DNA of 64,000 bases, from assembly GCF_003258515.1 (NCBI RefSeq), contig NZ_QGEH01000001.1, positions 310,001 through 374,000 on the forward strand, read 5' to 3'. Of the stretch, positions 9,193 to 17,436 are shown piece after piece. Each line of letters begins with the position of its first letter. The first letter of the stretch is position 1. The notes under the pieces are model-generated. The model saw only the letters and a program-made list of their open reading frames with translations. It did not search any database and had not been told where the DNA came from. This DNA is from Marinobacter bohaiensis. GTDB taxonomy: Bacteria > Pseudomonadota > Gammaproteobacteria > Pseudomonadales > Oleiphilaceae. The position numbers were made by a program, and so were the translations under genes.

Positions 9193-10737
9193 TCAGGTCG
9201 GCCGGTGTGTCAGTTCGTCGGGGAAGTGCTTCATCACGCTCTGCACCGGGAAGGGGGTCATCCCGCCCATGGCGCACAGGGAGCCGTCCACCATGGTGTC
9301 GCAGAGGTCGGCCAGCAGTTCCCGGTTGGTCTCCACGTTCTCGCCGGCGCGGAGTCGGTCGATCACTTCCACACCGCGCACGGCACCGATCCGGCAGGGC
9401 GTGCACTTGCCGCAGGATTCGACGCTGCAGAACTCCATGGCGAAGCGGGCCTGCTCGCCCATGTCCACGGTGTCGTCGAACATCACCACGCCGCCGTGGC
9501 CGACGACGCCGCCGAATGCCGCGAAGGCTTCATAGTCGATGGGCGTGTCCCACTGGCTTTGCGGCAGGTACGCGCCCAGCGGGCCGCCCACCTGCACGGC
9601 TTTGAGTGGCCGCCCGGTCAGCGTGCCGCCCCCGAAATCCTCCATCAGCTCGCGCAGGGTGATGCCGAAGGCCAGTTCCACCAGCCCGCCGCGTTTGACG
9701 TTGCCGGCCAGTTGCAGCGGCAGGGTGCCGCGGGACTTGCCCATGCCGTAATCGGCGTAGGCCTGGGCGCCCTGGTCGAGAATGAAGGGCACGGCGGCCA
9801 GGGACAGCACGTTGTTCACCACCGTCGGCTTGCCGAACAGGCCCTTGATGGCGGGCAGCGGAGGCTTGGCGCGCACCATGCCGCGCTTGCCTTCCAGGCT
9901 ATCGAGCAGGGAGGTTTCCTCGCCGCAGATGTAGGCGCCGGCGCCGAGTCGGACTTCCAGATCGAAATGCCTGCCGCTGCCGCGGATGTCCCGGCCCAGG
10001 TAGCCGGCGTCATAGGCCCGCGCCAGCGCCTCGCTGAAGATACGGTGGGCGACGGGGTATTCCGAGCGCAGGTAGACGTAGCCCTGATCCGCGCCCACGG
10101 CCAGTCCGGCCAGGGTCATGCCCTCGATCAGCAGGTACGGGTCGCACTCCATTACCAGCCGGTCGGCAAAGGTGCCGGAGTCGCCTTCGTCTGCGTTGCA
10201 GACGATGTATTTCTGGCCCGCCGGCTCGTCGTGCACGGTCTGCCACTTGATGCCGGTGGGGAAGGCCGCGCCGCCGCGCCCGCGCAGGCCGGAGGCCTTC
10301 ACCGCGTCGACGATCGCCTGGCCGTCCAGGTTGAGGGCCTTTTCCAGGCCAGCGAAACCACGGTGGGCGCGGTAGTCGTCGATGGACAGCGGGTCGGTGA
10401 CGCCGATGCGGGAAAAGGTCAGGCGCTGCTGGTTCTTCAGGTACGGAATGTCGTCGGTTGGGCCCAGGGCGAGCGGGTGATCGGTCTTGCCCTCGAACAG
10501 CCCGGCGTCGATCAGGCTATCCACGTCGGCGGCTTTCACCGGGCCGTAGGCCAGGCGGCCGTTCGGTGTGGCGACTTCCACCAGGGGCTCCAGCCAGAAC
10601 AGCCCCCGGGAGCCGTTGCGGACGAGGTTCAGTTCCACGCCGCGTTGATTGGCGGCCTGCCTCGTGGTGTCGGCGACGGCGTCGGCCCCCATGGCCAGTG
10701 CCGTGGTGTCGCAGGGCACGTACACGGTAACGGACAT
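9193..10737 (-). CDS. fdsB: NAD-dependent formate dehydrogenase beta subunit (FMN/NADH)
   Basis: This NuoF-like subunit takes electrons from FdsA through FMN to NAD+. The 514-aa protein has an N-terminal thioredoxin-like region fused to the NuoF fold. It has the glycine-rich GRGGAAFPTGIKW FMN/NADH motif near residue 173, YICGEETSLL near 270, and a C-terminal SCGKCTPCR cluster motif near 445. The ATG at 10737 is preferred: GGAGG lies 7 nt upstream. A GTG immediately before it is an alternative. The fdsG stop TGA overlaps this ATG by one base. Confidence 0.96.
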   Translation of the reverse strand: MSVTVYVPCDTTALAMGADAVADTTRQAANQRGVELNLVRNGSRGLFWLEPLVEVATPNGRLAYGPVKAADVDSLIDAGLFEGKTDHPLALGPTDDIPYLKNQQRLTFSRIGVTDPLSIDDYRAHRGFAGLEKALNLDGQAIVDAVKASGLRGRGGAAFPTGIKWQTVHDEPAGQKYIVCNADEGDSGTFADRLVMECDPYLLIEGMTLAGLAVGADQGYVYLRSEYPVAHRIFSEALARAYDAGYLGRDIRGSGRHFDLEVRLGAGAYICGEETSLLDSLEGKRGMVRAKPPLPAIKGLFGKPTVVNNVLSLAAVPFILDQGAQAYADYGMGKSRGTLPLQLAGNVKRGGLVELAFGITLRELMEDFGGGTLTGRPLKAVQVGGPLGAYLPQSQWDTPIDYEAFAAFGGVVGHGGVVMFDDTVDMGEQARFAMEFCSVESCGKCTPCRIGAVRGVEVIDRLRAGENVETNRELLADLCDTMVDGSLCAMGGMTPFPVQSVMKHFPDELTHRPT

Positions 10738-11258
10738 CACTTCACCTCCACGGCGGTCGTCGTGAGCTGCTCCACGAGTCGGTCGAACGTGTCCGCGTCG
10801 ACACGGCCGTGGACGTCGTCATCCACCCGGACCGAGGGGCCACAGGCGCAGTTGCCGAGGCAGTAGACCGGTTCCAGCGTGATCTCGTTGTCGGCGCTGG
10901 TCTGGTGGAAGTCGATCCCCAGCCGCTCCTTGATGTGAGCTTCCAACTGGCGGGCGCCCACGGCCTGGCAGGCTTCGGCGCGGCACACATGCACCACATG
11001 GCTGCCGGTCGGGCGGGTGCGGAAATGGTGGTAGAAACTGATGATGCCGTGGACCTCGGCGCGGGTCTGGCGCATGGATTCGGCGATCAGCGGTACGGCG
11101 GCTTCGGGAACGTAGCCGAAACGGTCCTGGATGGCGTGCAGGATCGGCAGCATCGCGCCCGGCCGGTGACGGTGGGCGTCGATTTCCTGCTGGATCTGTT
11201 CCAGCGTCCAGTCCTGCGCGGCTTGGACAGCAGCTTGTGACATGGCGGAGACTCTCAT
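10737..11258 (-). CDS. fdsG: NAD-dependent formate dehydrogenase gamma subunit
   Basis: This NuoE-like subunit (173 aa) holds a thioredoxin-fold [2Fe-2S] cluster. The four ligands are visible as CRAEACQ and CLGNCACGPS. An N-terminal helical part contains the family's 'ILHAIQDRFGYVP' segment. It is the first gene of the fds operon, and its promoter region carries one of the four repeated dyads 21 bp upstream of the start. An in-frame ATG at 11243, with GAGAG upstream, is an alternative start and would remove five residues. Confidence 0.95.
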   Translation of the reverse strand: MRVSAMSQAAVQAAQDWTLEQIQQEIDAHRHRPGAMLPILHAIQDRFGYVPEAAVPLIAESMRQTRAEVHGIISFYHHFRTRPTGSHVVHVCRAEACQAVGARQLEAHIKERLGIDFHQTSADNEITLEPVYCLGNCACGPSVRVDDDVHGRVDADTFDRLVEQLTTTAVEVK

Positions 11259-11279
11259 CAGGTTTCGAATGGTTGACGG

Positions 11280-11299
11280 TTATGCACAACCATTCTTAA
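11280..11299. promoter_or_regulatory. Candidate FdsR operator, copy A (fdsG promoter)
   Basis: TTATGCAC-AACC-ATTCTTAA. It matches the dyad consensus TTATGMAT-N4-ATKCATAA at 13 of 16 arm positions. It lies 21 bp upstream of fdsG, where a bound protein would sit at or near the promoter. The other copies are at 11360, 14301 and 14399. The protein assignment to the adjacent ModE-type regulator is an inference. Confidence 0.6.
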
Positions 11300-11359
11300 T
11301 TGTTATAGGCTCTGATCAGGTGCTTACTGGAAAAATAGCACTCCATTCATCGGCTAGAA

Positions 11360-11379
11360 ATATGAAAAACAATGCATAA
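11360..11379. promoter_or_regulatory. Candidate FdsR operator, copy B (overlaps regulator start codon)
   Basis: ATATGAAA-AACA-ATGCATAA. Its arms differ from copy C at a single position. The right arm contains the ATG start codon of the regulator gene, so a bound protein could block its own expression. It lies 80 bp from copy A in the same divergent intergenic region. Confidence 0.6.
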
Positions 11380-12451
11380 GAAAAAACTCAGCATTTCACC
11401 GGCTTGGGTCTTCCGCTCCGAGGAAGGCGAACTGTTCGATCCGGTCCTGTTCCGGTTGCTCAAAGGCGTGCGCGATGCGGGCAAGCTCACCGTGGCCGCC
11501 GAACAGGCGGGGATCTCCTATCGCCACGCCTGGAACCTTTTGAATCGCAGCGCCGGCTTTTTCGGGTTGCCGCTGGTGGATATGCACAAGGGACGCGGCA
11601 CCCGCCTGTCGGCCTTGGGCGAGAAACTGCTGTGGTCCGAGCAACGGGCCAAGGCCCGTCTTGGGCCGCAGATGGACAGCATGGCCTCGGAGCTCAACAA
11701 CCAGCTGCAGCAGTTGCTGGCGGGGGCGCATCCGGTATTGCGACTGCACGCCAGTCACGGCTATGCGGTGGCCCTGCTGCCGGATTTCTCCGATGAGCTG
11801 GAGCTGGATCTGCGTTACTGCAATCCCGCTGAAGCGCTGAGCGCGTTGGCTCGCGGGGATGCGGATGTGGCCAGCTTCCACTTTCCGGCGTGCCCGCACC
11901 AGGCAGAGCAGGTGATGGCGGCCTACCAGGATCAGCTCGATCTTAAAAAACTGAGGGTCGTCCGCTTCGTCACTCGGGAGCAGGGGCTGATCATCCGGCG
12001 TGACAGCCGTGAGACGGTAACGACCCTGGCCGACCTGACCCGGTCCGACGTCCGTTTCATCAACCGGGACGAGCATTCCGGTACGCGGATCCTGTTCAAC
12101 ATGCTGCTGGCGGAACAGGGCATTCGTGAGGGCCAGATCCAGGGAGCCGAGCGTGAGGAATTCACCCACACCGCGGTGGCCGCCTACGTGGCGGCGGGTA
12201 TGGCGGATGCCGGTTTCGGGGTGGAAGCGGCGGCGGCCCAGTTCGGACTGGATTTCATCCACCTTGCAACCGAGCACTACCTCCTGATCTGTCCCGAGGA
12301 CCGCCTGCAGCAGGAGAACATGCAACAGCTGCTTGCCCTGATGGGTTCGGCGGAGTTCCTGAATCGACTCGACGCGTTGCCCGGTTATGCGCCGGATCGT
12401 TGCGGGGAGGTGTGCACGTTTGCCGAGCTGCTCGCCAGCGATCGGTTGTGA
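11372..12451 (+). CDS. ModE-type HTH regulator fused to a molybdate-binding-protein-like domain (FdsR)
   Basis: The 359-aa transcriptional regulator is divergent from the fds operon. Residues about 20-110 form a LysR/ModE-like winged helix (VRDAGKLTVAAEQAGISYRHAWNLLNR then GTRLSALGEKLL). Residues about 120-345 resemble the COG1910 periplasmic-binding-protein-like domain (HASHGYAVALLPDF, then FINRDEHSGTRILFNMLLAEQGI). Such fusions are thought to sense molybdate, tungstate or another small anion. Context suggests it controls formate oxidation and formate uptake, and possibly reports Mo cofactor supply. Four similar dyads flank it and the carrier gene. The start codon sits inside one dyad, implying autoregulation. 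Confidence 0.85.
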   Translation: MHKKKLSISPAWVFRSEEGELFDPVLFRLLKGVRDAGKLTVAAEQAGISYRHAWNLLNRSAGFFGLPLVDMHKGRGTRLSALGEKLLWSEQRAKARLGPQMDSMASELNNQLQQLLAGAHPVLRLHASHGYAVALLPDFSDELELDLRYCNPAEALSALARGDADVASFHFPACPHQAEQVMAAYQDQLDLKKLRVVRFVTREQGLIIRRDSRETVTTLADLTRSDVRFINRDEHSGTRILFNMLLAEQGIREGQIQGAEREEFTHTAVAAYVAAGMADAGFGVEAAAAQFGLDFIHLATEHYLLICPEDRLQQENMQQLLALMGSAEFLNRLDALPGYAPDRCGEVCTFAELLASDRL

Positions 12452-12480
12452 TCGCCGGGCGCTTTGGCACCCGGCGATCA
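12449..12480. terminator. Convergent terminator-like hairpin after fdsR and the OFA carrier
   Basis: TGATCGCCGGG and CCCGGCGATCA form a perfect 11-bp stem around a 10-nt loop. The left arm starts with the TGA stop of the regulator. The carrier gene ends 5 bp to the right on the other strand. No T-run follows, so it may act as a bidirectional hairpin block. Confidence 0.5.
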
Positions 12481-12484
12481 GCCT

Positions 12485-14143
12485 TCAGAACAGCGCAGCG
12501 GCTTTTGCCAGCGCGATGTACAGCCCGATCAGGAAGGGCACGCCCACACCCAGCCAGCAGAGCACGCCACCGATGCCGAAGGCGCCGCGCGCAGCGGATT
12601 CCGCCTTGCCGCCGACCGGATCGTCGTGTTGCAGGGAGCGCTCGTACTCCACTTCCTCGTCCGACATGTGATGCTCTTCCTTCACCGGCCGCACCAGCAG
12701 GTTGCAGATCAGCCCGGCGAACAGCAGCCCCGCCATGATGTACAGCGTGCGGTCGTAGACCAGGTTGGGGGCGACGCCTGCATTGAGCTGCGCTTCCCGC
12801 AGGGCGGCGATGATCAGCGGGCCCACCAGGCCGGCGGCGGTCCAGGCCGTCAGCAGGCGACCGTGGATGGCGCCCACCATCTGTGTGCCGAATATGTCCG
12901 CCAGATACGCCGGCACGGTGGCAAAGCCGCCGCCGTACATGCTCAGGATCACGCAGATCGAGATCACGAACATACCCGCCATACCCAGGTGGCCCCAGGT
13001 CGGCAGCAGGCAGTACATGATGATGCCCAGGATGAAGAAGCAGAAGTAGGTGTTCTTGCGGCCGATCTTGTCCGACAGTGAGGCCCAGAACAGGCGGCCG
13101 ACGCTGTTGAACAGGCTGATCAGCCCCACCAGGCCGGCGGCGGCTGCAACCACGGCGGCTTTCTGCGAAGCGGTCAGTACCGCATCAGGATCGGTAATGC
13201 CCACCAAAGCGCCGCCGAACACGTCCTGCAGCATGGGGCTGGCCATCGAGATCACGGCGATGCCGGCGGTCACGTTCAGGAACAGCACGCCCCAGATCAG
13301 CCAGAACTGCGGGGTTTTCCAGGCGGTGTTCAGGTGCACGTGGCCGTGGGTGATCATGGCGTTGTCTTTCTGGGACTTGGGCGGCTCCCAGCCTTCGGGT
13401 TTCCAGCCGCTGGGCGGAACCCGGAAGCCGATAGCGCCGCAGGCCATGACGATGGTGTAGATGGCGCCCATGGTGATCAGCGTCATGGCAACGCCGGTGC
13501 CGCCATCGGCCGCGAAGTGGCCCATCAGCAGGACCGCCAGGGGCGCGCCGATCATCGCGCCACCGCCGTAGCCCATAATGGCAAAGCCGGTGGCCATGCC
13601 GCGGCGGTCCGGGAACCACTTGATCAGCGTCGAGACCGGGGTGATGTAACCCAGCCCCTGACCGATACCGCCCAGCACGCCGGCGCCGAGGTAGACCAGC
13701 CACAGCTGGTGAGTCATCACGCCGATGCCGCCGACGATCATGCCGCCGCCCCAGCACAATGCTGCAATACAGCCGGCCTTGCGCGGCCCGGCATGTTCCA
13801 GCCAGGCGCCCCAGATCGCGGCGGAGACGCCCAGCATGGCAATGAAGATCCCGAACACGTAGGTGACCTGGGGCACGGTCCAGTTACACGTGGTCGTGGT
13901 CAGCGCCTGCATCAGGCCGAGGTTGGCGCAACTGGCTGGCGCATTGGCAATCTCGTTGGTCATGGGGAGCCAGAACACCGAGAAGCCATAGGCCATGCCG
14001 ATACACAGGTGGATCGCCAAAGCGGCGGTCGGAACCAGCCAGCGATTGAATTGCGGGCCGGCGATGGTGTTTTCACGGGCAAAGAAACCGGGCGAGCGAG
14101 AGCCTCCCGATTCCAGGGCACCGTCCTGGGTGATGCCGTCCAT
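12485..14143 (-). CDS. OFA-family MFS carrier, probable formate/oxalate transporter
   Basis: The 552-aa inner-membrane protein has about twelve hydrophobic segments and the oxalate/formate antiporter signature features: GMAYGFSVFWLPM in TM1, GGIGQGLGYITPVSTLIKWFPDRRGMATG between TM4 and TM5, and an acidic C-terminal tail with a further membrane pair. OFA carriers move small carboxylates. Convergence with the fdsR gene and shared operator-like dyads make formate the likely substrate. AGGA lies 7 nt before the ATG. The insert of about 25 residues between TM1 and TM2, containing two Cys, is seen in the longer members of this family. Confidence 0.88.
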   Translation of the reverse strand: MDGITQDGALESGGSRSPGFFARENTIAGPQFNRWLVPTAALAIHLCIGMAYGFSVFWLPMTNEIANAPASCANLGLMQALTTTTCNWTVPQVTYVFGIFIAMLGVSAAIWGAWLEHAGPRKAGCIAALCWGGGMIVGGIGVMTHQLWLVYLGAGVLGGIGQGLGYITPVSTLIKWFPDRRGMATGFAIMGYGGGAMIGAPLAVLLMGHFAADGGTGVAMTLITMGAIYTIVMACGAIGFRVPPSGWKPEGWEPPKSQKDNAMITHGHVHLNTAWKTPQFWLIWGVLFLNVTAGIAVISMASPMLQDVFGGALVGITDPDAVLTASQKAAVVAAAAGLVGLISLFNSVGRLFWASLSDKIGRKNTYFCFFILGIIMYCLLPTWGHLGMAGMFVISICVILSMYGGGFATVPAYLADIFGTQMVGAIHGRLLTAWTAAGLVGPLIIAALREAQLNAGVAPNLVYDRTLYIMAGLLFAGLICNLLVRPVKEEHHMSDEEVEYERSLQHDDPVGGKAESAARGAFGIGGVLCWLGVGVPFLIGLYIALAKAAALF

Positions 14144-14300
14144 AAGCAGTCCTCTTACTTCTTTTTGGTTTTTTGAATAGCGTTCGCCGTTGCCGGGCGG
14201 ACGTCGCGTCGCAGGGATGGCGTGAGGACGTCGAGGCCGGGGCAGGCCTTGCGCTCACGACTATCGGAAATCGTCATGGGTTGCTCATTCTTGTTGTTTT

Positions 14301-14320
14301 ATATGAATTGTTATGCATAA
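14301..14320. promoter_or_regulatory. Candidate FdsR operator, copy C (carrier promoter)
   Basis: ATATGAAT-TGTT-ATGCATAA, 158 bp upstream of the OFA carrier start. It contains the perfect 10-bp palindrome TTATGCATAA. It differs from copy B at one arm position and from copy D at two. Confidence 0.6.
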
Positions 14321-14398
14321 GTTAAAAGGGCATGGCTGCCCTTTTGCTACTGAGTGATTGGATTTAATCGGTGGTTCGCGTGCAACTAGCGGAAAGTA

Positions 14399-14418
14399 TT
14401 ATGAATGTTTATTCATAA
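14399..14418. promoter_or_regulatory. Candidate FdsR operator, copy D (perfect dyad)
   Basis: TTATGAAT-GTTT-ATTCATAA is a perfect 8-bp inverted repeat with a 4-nt spacer, 79 bp from copy C and about 255 bp upstream of the carrier. It is the best-formed of the four copies and the reference for the consensus. Confidence 0.62.
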
Positions 14419-14535
14419 ATTAAGAAGGGCTGCTTTCTTCGATCCAGCGTCCGCGATCACGGGCGCGGGCCTGAATGGACAGGCGCCGTAGGAAGGCTTG
14501 GGAAGGCAGAATGGTTTGGCCGGTAACCCGGATAG

Positions 14536-15141
14536 TCACCAGCCGGTCTTCGGAATGCCGTGCTCGTCCAGGTAGTCGCCGTTTTCCTCGAGGTATTGTT
14601 CCGTCGCGGCTTTATAGCGTGACGGATCCCCGTCAATCTCGTTGGCCTGGAAGCGGGCCACTTCGATTTCGTTGCCGATCTGGTTCATGATCCAGAGGAC
14701 GATGGTGCCGCCTGGGGCCAGGCCGATGACTAGCCTGTCTCTAGGTCTTTCAAAAGTGCCTTTGCTTGTCGTGTATTGAGCGGGGTTCTGCATCTGCTTC
14801 TTGAGATTTTCCGGCAGTATGATCAATCGCTGGTAAAACTTCTGATCAGCATACGAGAACCACTGGATGCCGATGTACTTTGGGAACGGGGACATCGTAC
14901 CCCCAGAGCCGAAAGGCCCATCCGGGCCTTTCCAGCAGCATGTGACGCTGCCGCCGGGCCAGCGCCAGTGTCTGATTCCTGGTTTTTCAAATTCCAAGTG
15001 CTCAACCCAAACGTCGTAATGCTCTGGGGCTGCAAGTGAGAAGAACGTGTATTTTTCCTCTATAGTCTTGGTTGCGCATCCAGACAAAAATGCCAGGAAT
15101 AAAAATAATGGAAGAAACATCAAATCGGTGCGATTTTTCAT
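14536..15141 (-). CDS. DUF2931-type lipoprotein, probable Tle1 immunity protein
   Basis: The 201-aa protein starts with a lipoprotein signal (hydrophobic residues 8-19, lipobox LSGC, lipidated Cys22), so it would sit in the periplasm anchored to a membrane. The aromatic-rich body (WRWPGGSVTCCW, GIQWFSYADQKFYQ) fits the DUF2931 family. Its ATG overlaps the stop of the Tle1-like lipase by 4 bp (ATGA), the usual arrangement for an effector and its antidote. Known Tle1 immunity proteins are periplasmic lipoproteins that block the lipase. Immunity function here is inferred from coupling and location. Confidence 0.7.
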   Translation of the reverse strand: MKNRTDLMFLPLFLFLAFLSGCATKTIEEKYTFFSLAAPEHYDVWVEHLEFEKPGIRHWRWPGGSVTCCWKGPDGPFGSGGTMSPFPKYIGIQWFSYADQKFYQRLIILPENLKKQMQNPAQYTTSKGTFERPRDRLVIGLAPGGTIVLWIMNQIGNEIEVARFQANEIDGDPSRYKAATEQYLEENGDYLDEHGIPKTGW

Positions 15142-17165
15142 GAATGACCTGGTGTGTTTGGATGAATAATGCGTTGGCGGTTGTTCGTTGGCTTGAAGGG
15201 CATAGCGAGATCCCAGGGGATTTCGATGCTTGTAATCGTATCTCCGATCATAAACTCAATGTCGTTATAGTTGTCCGAGTGATGCACGTAGCGCTGTTTT
15301 AGAAGTTGTTGCTGCTCTTTCTCAAGCTTTGGCTTCTCAATTTGAGACTCAATCTGGTTGGATAATGATTTGTGAATTTCTTTGAGCGGCTCCGGAATAA
15401 CGCCGTCTGATCCAAGCTTTGAGAGCCCCTCTAGCGGAATGTTATCTTTGATGGCAAACGAGTGCATCAGAGCTAGGGGGACGCGAGAGTACTCACCCAG
15501 AACAGTTCTGACCATTTCGAGTTGCAGGAAAACCTTTCCATATGGAGGTGGCTCTTTACGAACCGATTTTCTAATTCCAAGAAATGGCGTTCCGGTCGTT
15601 GAGTTTTCCAGGGAATATTCACCGATCCATCCCTGATCAATTGTTGCAGCTCTTTGTGATGAGAGATTATCCCACTCCATTGTTTGTTTCGGCCATTCGG
15701 TTTGGCGGCCAGTAATGGATAATCGTTCTTCCAGCTGTATCGTTTCTGTCTGATGTTCGTGATAACCGCCGCCGATGTCGGAGTGCGCTCCCGGTAAAGA
15801 AATTTCGATGAAGTTTTCGGGAAGCTGCCCGTTTGCGTTGCGCAGACTATTAAGTGCAAACGTCTGCCGACACTCGTCCGCTGCTGCAAACTGGACTGCC
15901 TTTTTAACTTCTTTCCCGTCGAGGTGAACATTTATTGGCGCTGTGTTGCTATCCCCTGCTGACCAGTCGCCTTGAGAAATGTTGACGATGCCGGCGACTG
16001 TATCGAACAGACCGACAAACCGAATTTCGACGCATTGAGGCCATGGAGTCTGCAGTTTCTTAAGTGATTGCCCCATCATTCCGACAGTCCCTCTGGAAAT
16101 CTCGAACGCTGCGTGCCTGGCTGCTGCTGATCCTCGACTGAATCCGAATAGGTCGAAAGAGACTTGATCAACTACACCATCTGAAGACAAGCCTGATATA
16201 AGAGCGGCGGCGTCATCGAATGCACGTGCAATCTGGTTCAAGATGCCCGCTTCTCCAAGGCCTGAAGCCGAACTGAGCAACGAATCATCGCGTCCGGTGA
16301 CTGTTCCTACACCCGGGCTGTAGACGCGGAAGCTTTGGCGAATCAGCGTATCGGTTTCATCTTTCGATTCTCTGTATAGTCGGAATAATTTCGATACATT
16401 CGTTTCCCCGTTTGCATAGCTGGTCCCCATCGCCAGAGCGAGTCTGTGTCGGCACTCTTCGTCACTGATCTCCCCGGATCGATGAGGTGTAAAACATTCT
16501 TTCTCCAGCTTTTCCTCGAATGCTTTAACGTTGCCCTCGTTATTACCCGTCCCATCGAGAAATATCCCCACCTCAACATGCAATGCCTTCTCAGCCGACG
16601 TATCCTCTTCACTGGCCTCTGCAACCACCGGAGCAACAGCCGCTGCGGCTCCAACCGGTAAAGACAGATTGTTTCGCTGACCAGACTGAGCCTGCTCTTT
16701 CTCTTCAATTTCCCGCTGCCGCAATTCCATATCGAAACCCGACAACGACAGATGCCCGATCCCTTCCGGGCCGAGCCGTTCGATCTGGTTGGGGGTGATC
16801 TGCCGGTCGTTGAGCCGGGCGACTTGCTGATTGAGGAACAGGCCGGGAAGGTCTTTCTGTACGAGCCAGCGGCCCGGCAGGGAACCGGATTCCCGCCAGG
16901 TGACAACAGGGTTGATCGGCGAGCCGTCGATGGAGCTGTACACCAGCAGTAGCTCGCCTTTGCTGAGCGCCTGGGCGATCTTGTCGGCGGTGTCCTGGTC
17001 GGATAGCGGTCGGCCCGATGGGCTGGTCTGCAATGCGGTTTTGTCCCAGAGCAGCGGCGATGCCGGATTGTCCAGTTTGGGGCGTGCGGCATGGGCCGCG
17101 AAGGTCGGGGATTCGATACGGGGCAGATCGCTGAGCACGAGTTCCCGTGGTCGCTTGATGTTCAT
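15138..17165 (-). CDS. Type VI secretion lipase effector, Tle1/DUF2235 family
   Basis: The 675-aa protein carries a DUF2235 alpha/beta hydrolase domain from about residue 195. It has FLDGTGNN (202-209), the nucleophile elbow GFSRGS with Ser343, GLFDTVAG with Asp388, and a PGAHSDIGGGY segment with the expected catalytic His. Tle1 enzymes are phospholipases delivered by type VI secretion. Residues 1-145 form a separate N-terminal region followed by an Ala/Glu-rich linker. No VgrG, Hcp, PAAR or T6SS structural gene is in the window, so it is an orphan module. GC content is clearly lower in the lipase part than in the first 145 codons, suggesting a chimeric effector. GGAAGG precedes the ATG. Confidence 0.82.
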   Translation of the reverse strand: MNIKRPRELVLSDLPRIESPTFAAHAARPKLDNPASPLLWDKTALQTSPSGRPLSDQDTADKIAQALSKGELLLVYSSIDGSPINPVVTWRESGSLPGRWLVQKDLPGLFLNQQVARLNDRQITPNQIERLGPEGIGHLSLSGFDMELRQREIEEKEQAQSGQRNNLSLPVGAAAAVAPVVAEASEEDTSAEKALHVEVGIFLDGTGNNEGNVKAFEEKLEKECFTPHRSGEISDEECRHRLALAMGTSYANGETNVSKLFRLYRESKDETDTLIRQSFRVYSPGVGTVTGRDDSLLSSASGLGEAGILNQIARAFDDAAALISGLSSDGVVDQVSFDLFGFSRGSAAARHAAFEISRGTVGMMGQSLKKLQTPWPQCVEIRFVGLFDTVAGIVNISQGDWSAGDSNTAPINVHLDGKEVKKAVQFAAADECRQTFALNSLRNANGQLPENFIEISLPGAHSDIGGGYHEHQTETIQLEERLSITGRQTEWPKQTMEWDNLSSQRAATIDQGWIGEYSLENSTTGTPFLGIRKSVRKEPPPYGKVFLQLEMVRTVLGEYSRVPLALMHSFAIKDNIPLEGLSKLGSDGVIPEPLKEIHKSLSNQIESQIEKPKLEKEQQQLLKQRYVHHSDNYNDIEFMIGDTITSIEIPWDLAMPFKPTNNRQRIIHPNTPGHS

Positions 17166-17436
17166 GATGTGCCTTCCATTGCTTGCCGATGCGCCATTCC
17201 GTGGCGCGGTGTAATGCCTGCTTATTGACCCGGTCCGTTGGCCGTGCAGGCGTTATGGAACGGTAATAAAACGCCAGCGTCGGTGCAAACTCGGGACATG
17301 CACTCAATCATCGCGGTTCTTGGAGAGCCGGTGTTGTAGGCCGCCCTGTGGGCGTTGGTACGGGAAGGTCCGGCGGGTTGGGATTGGATTTGCCCAGCAG
17401 GAGATCTGGTCGCATCGGTTTGCGGAGCGCTTTGTG

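Larger units (their letters stand above)
14144..14535. other. Intergenic control region of the OFA carrier
   Basis: 392 bp without a gene. The half nearest the carrier is GC-rich leader. The AT-rich part from about 14290 to 14420 carries dyad copies C and D. No other RNA or coding signal is seen. Confidence 0.5.
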
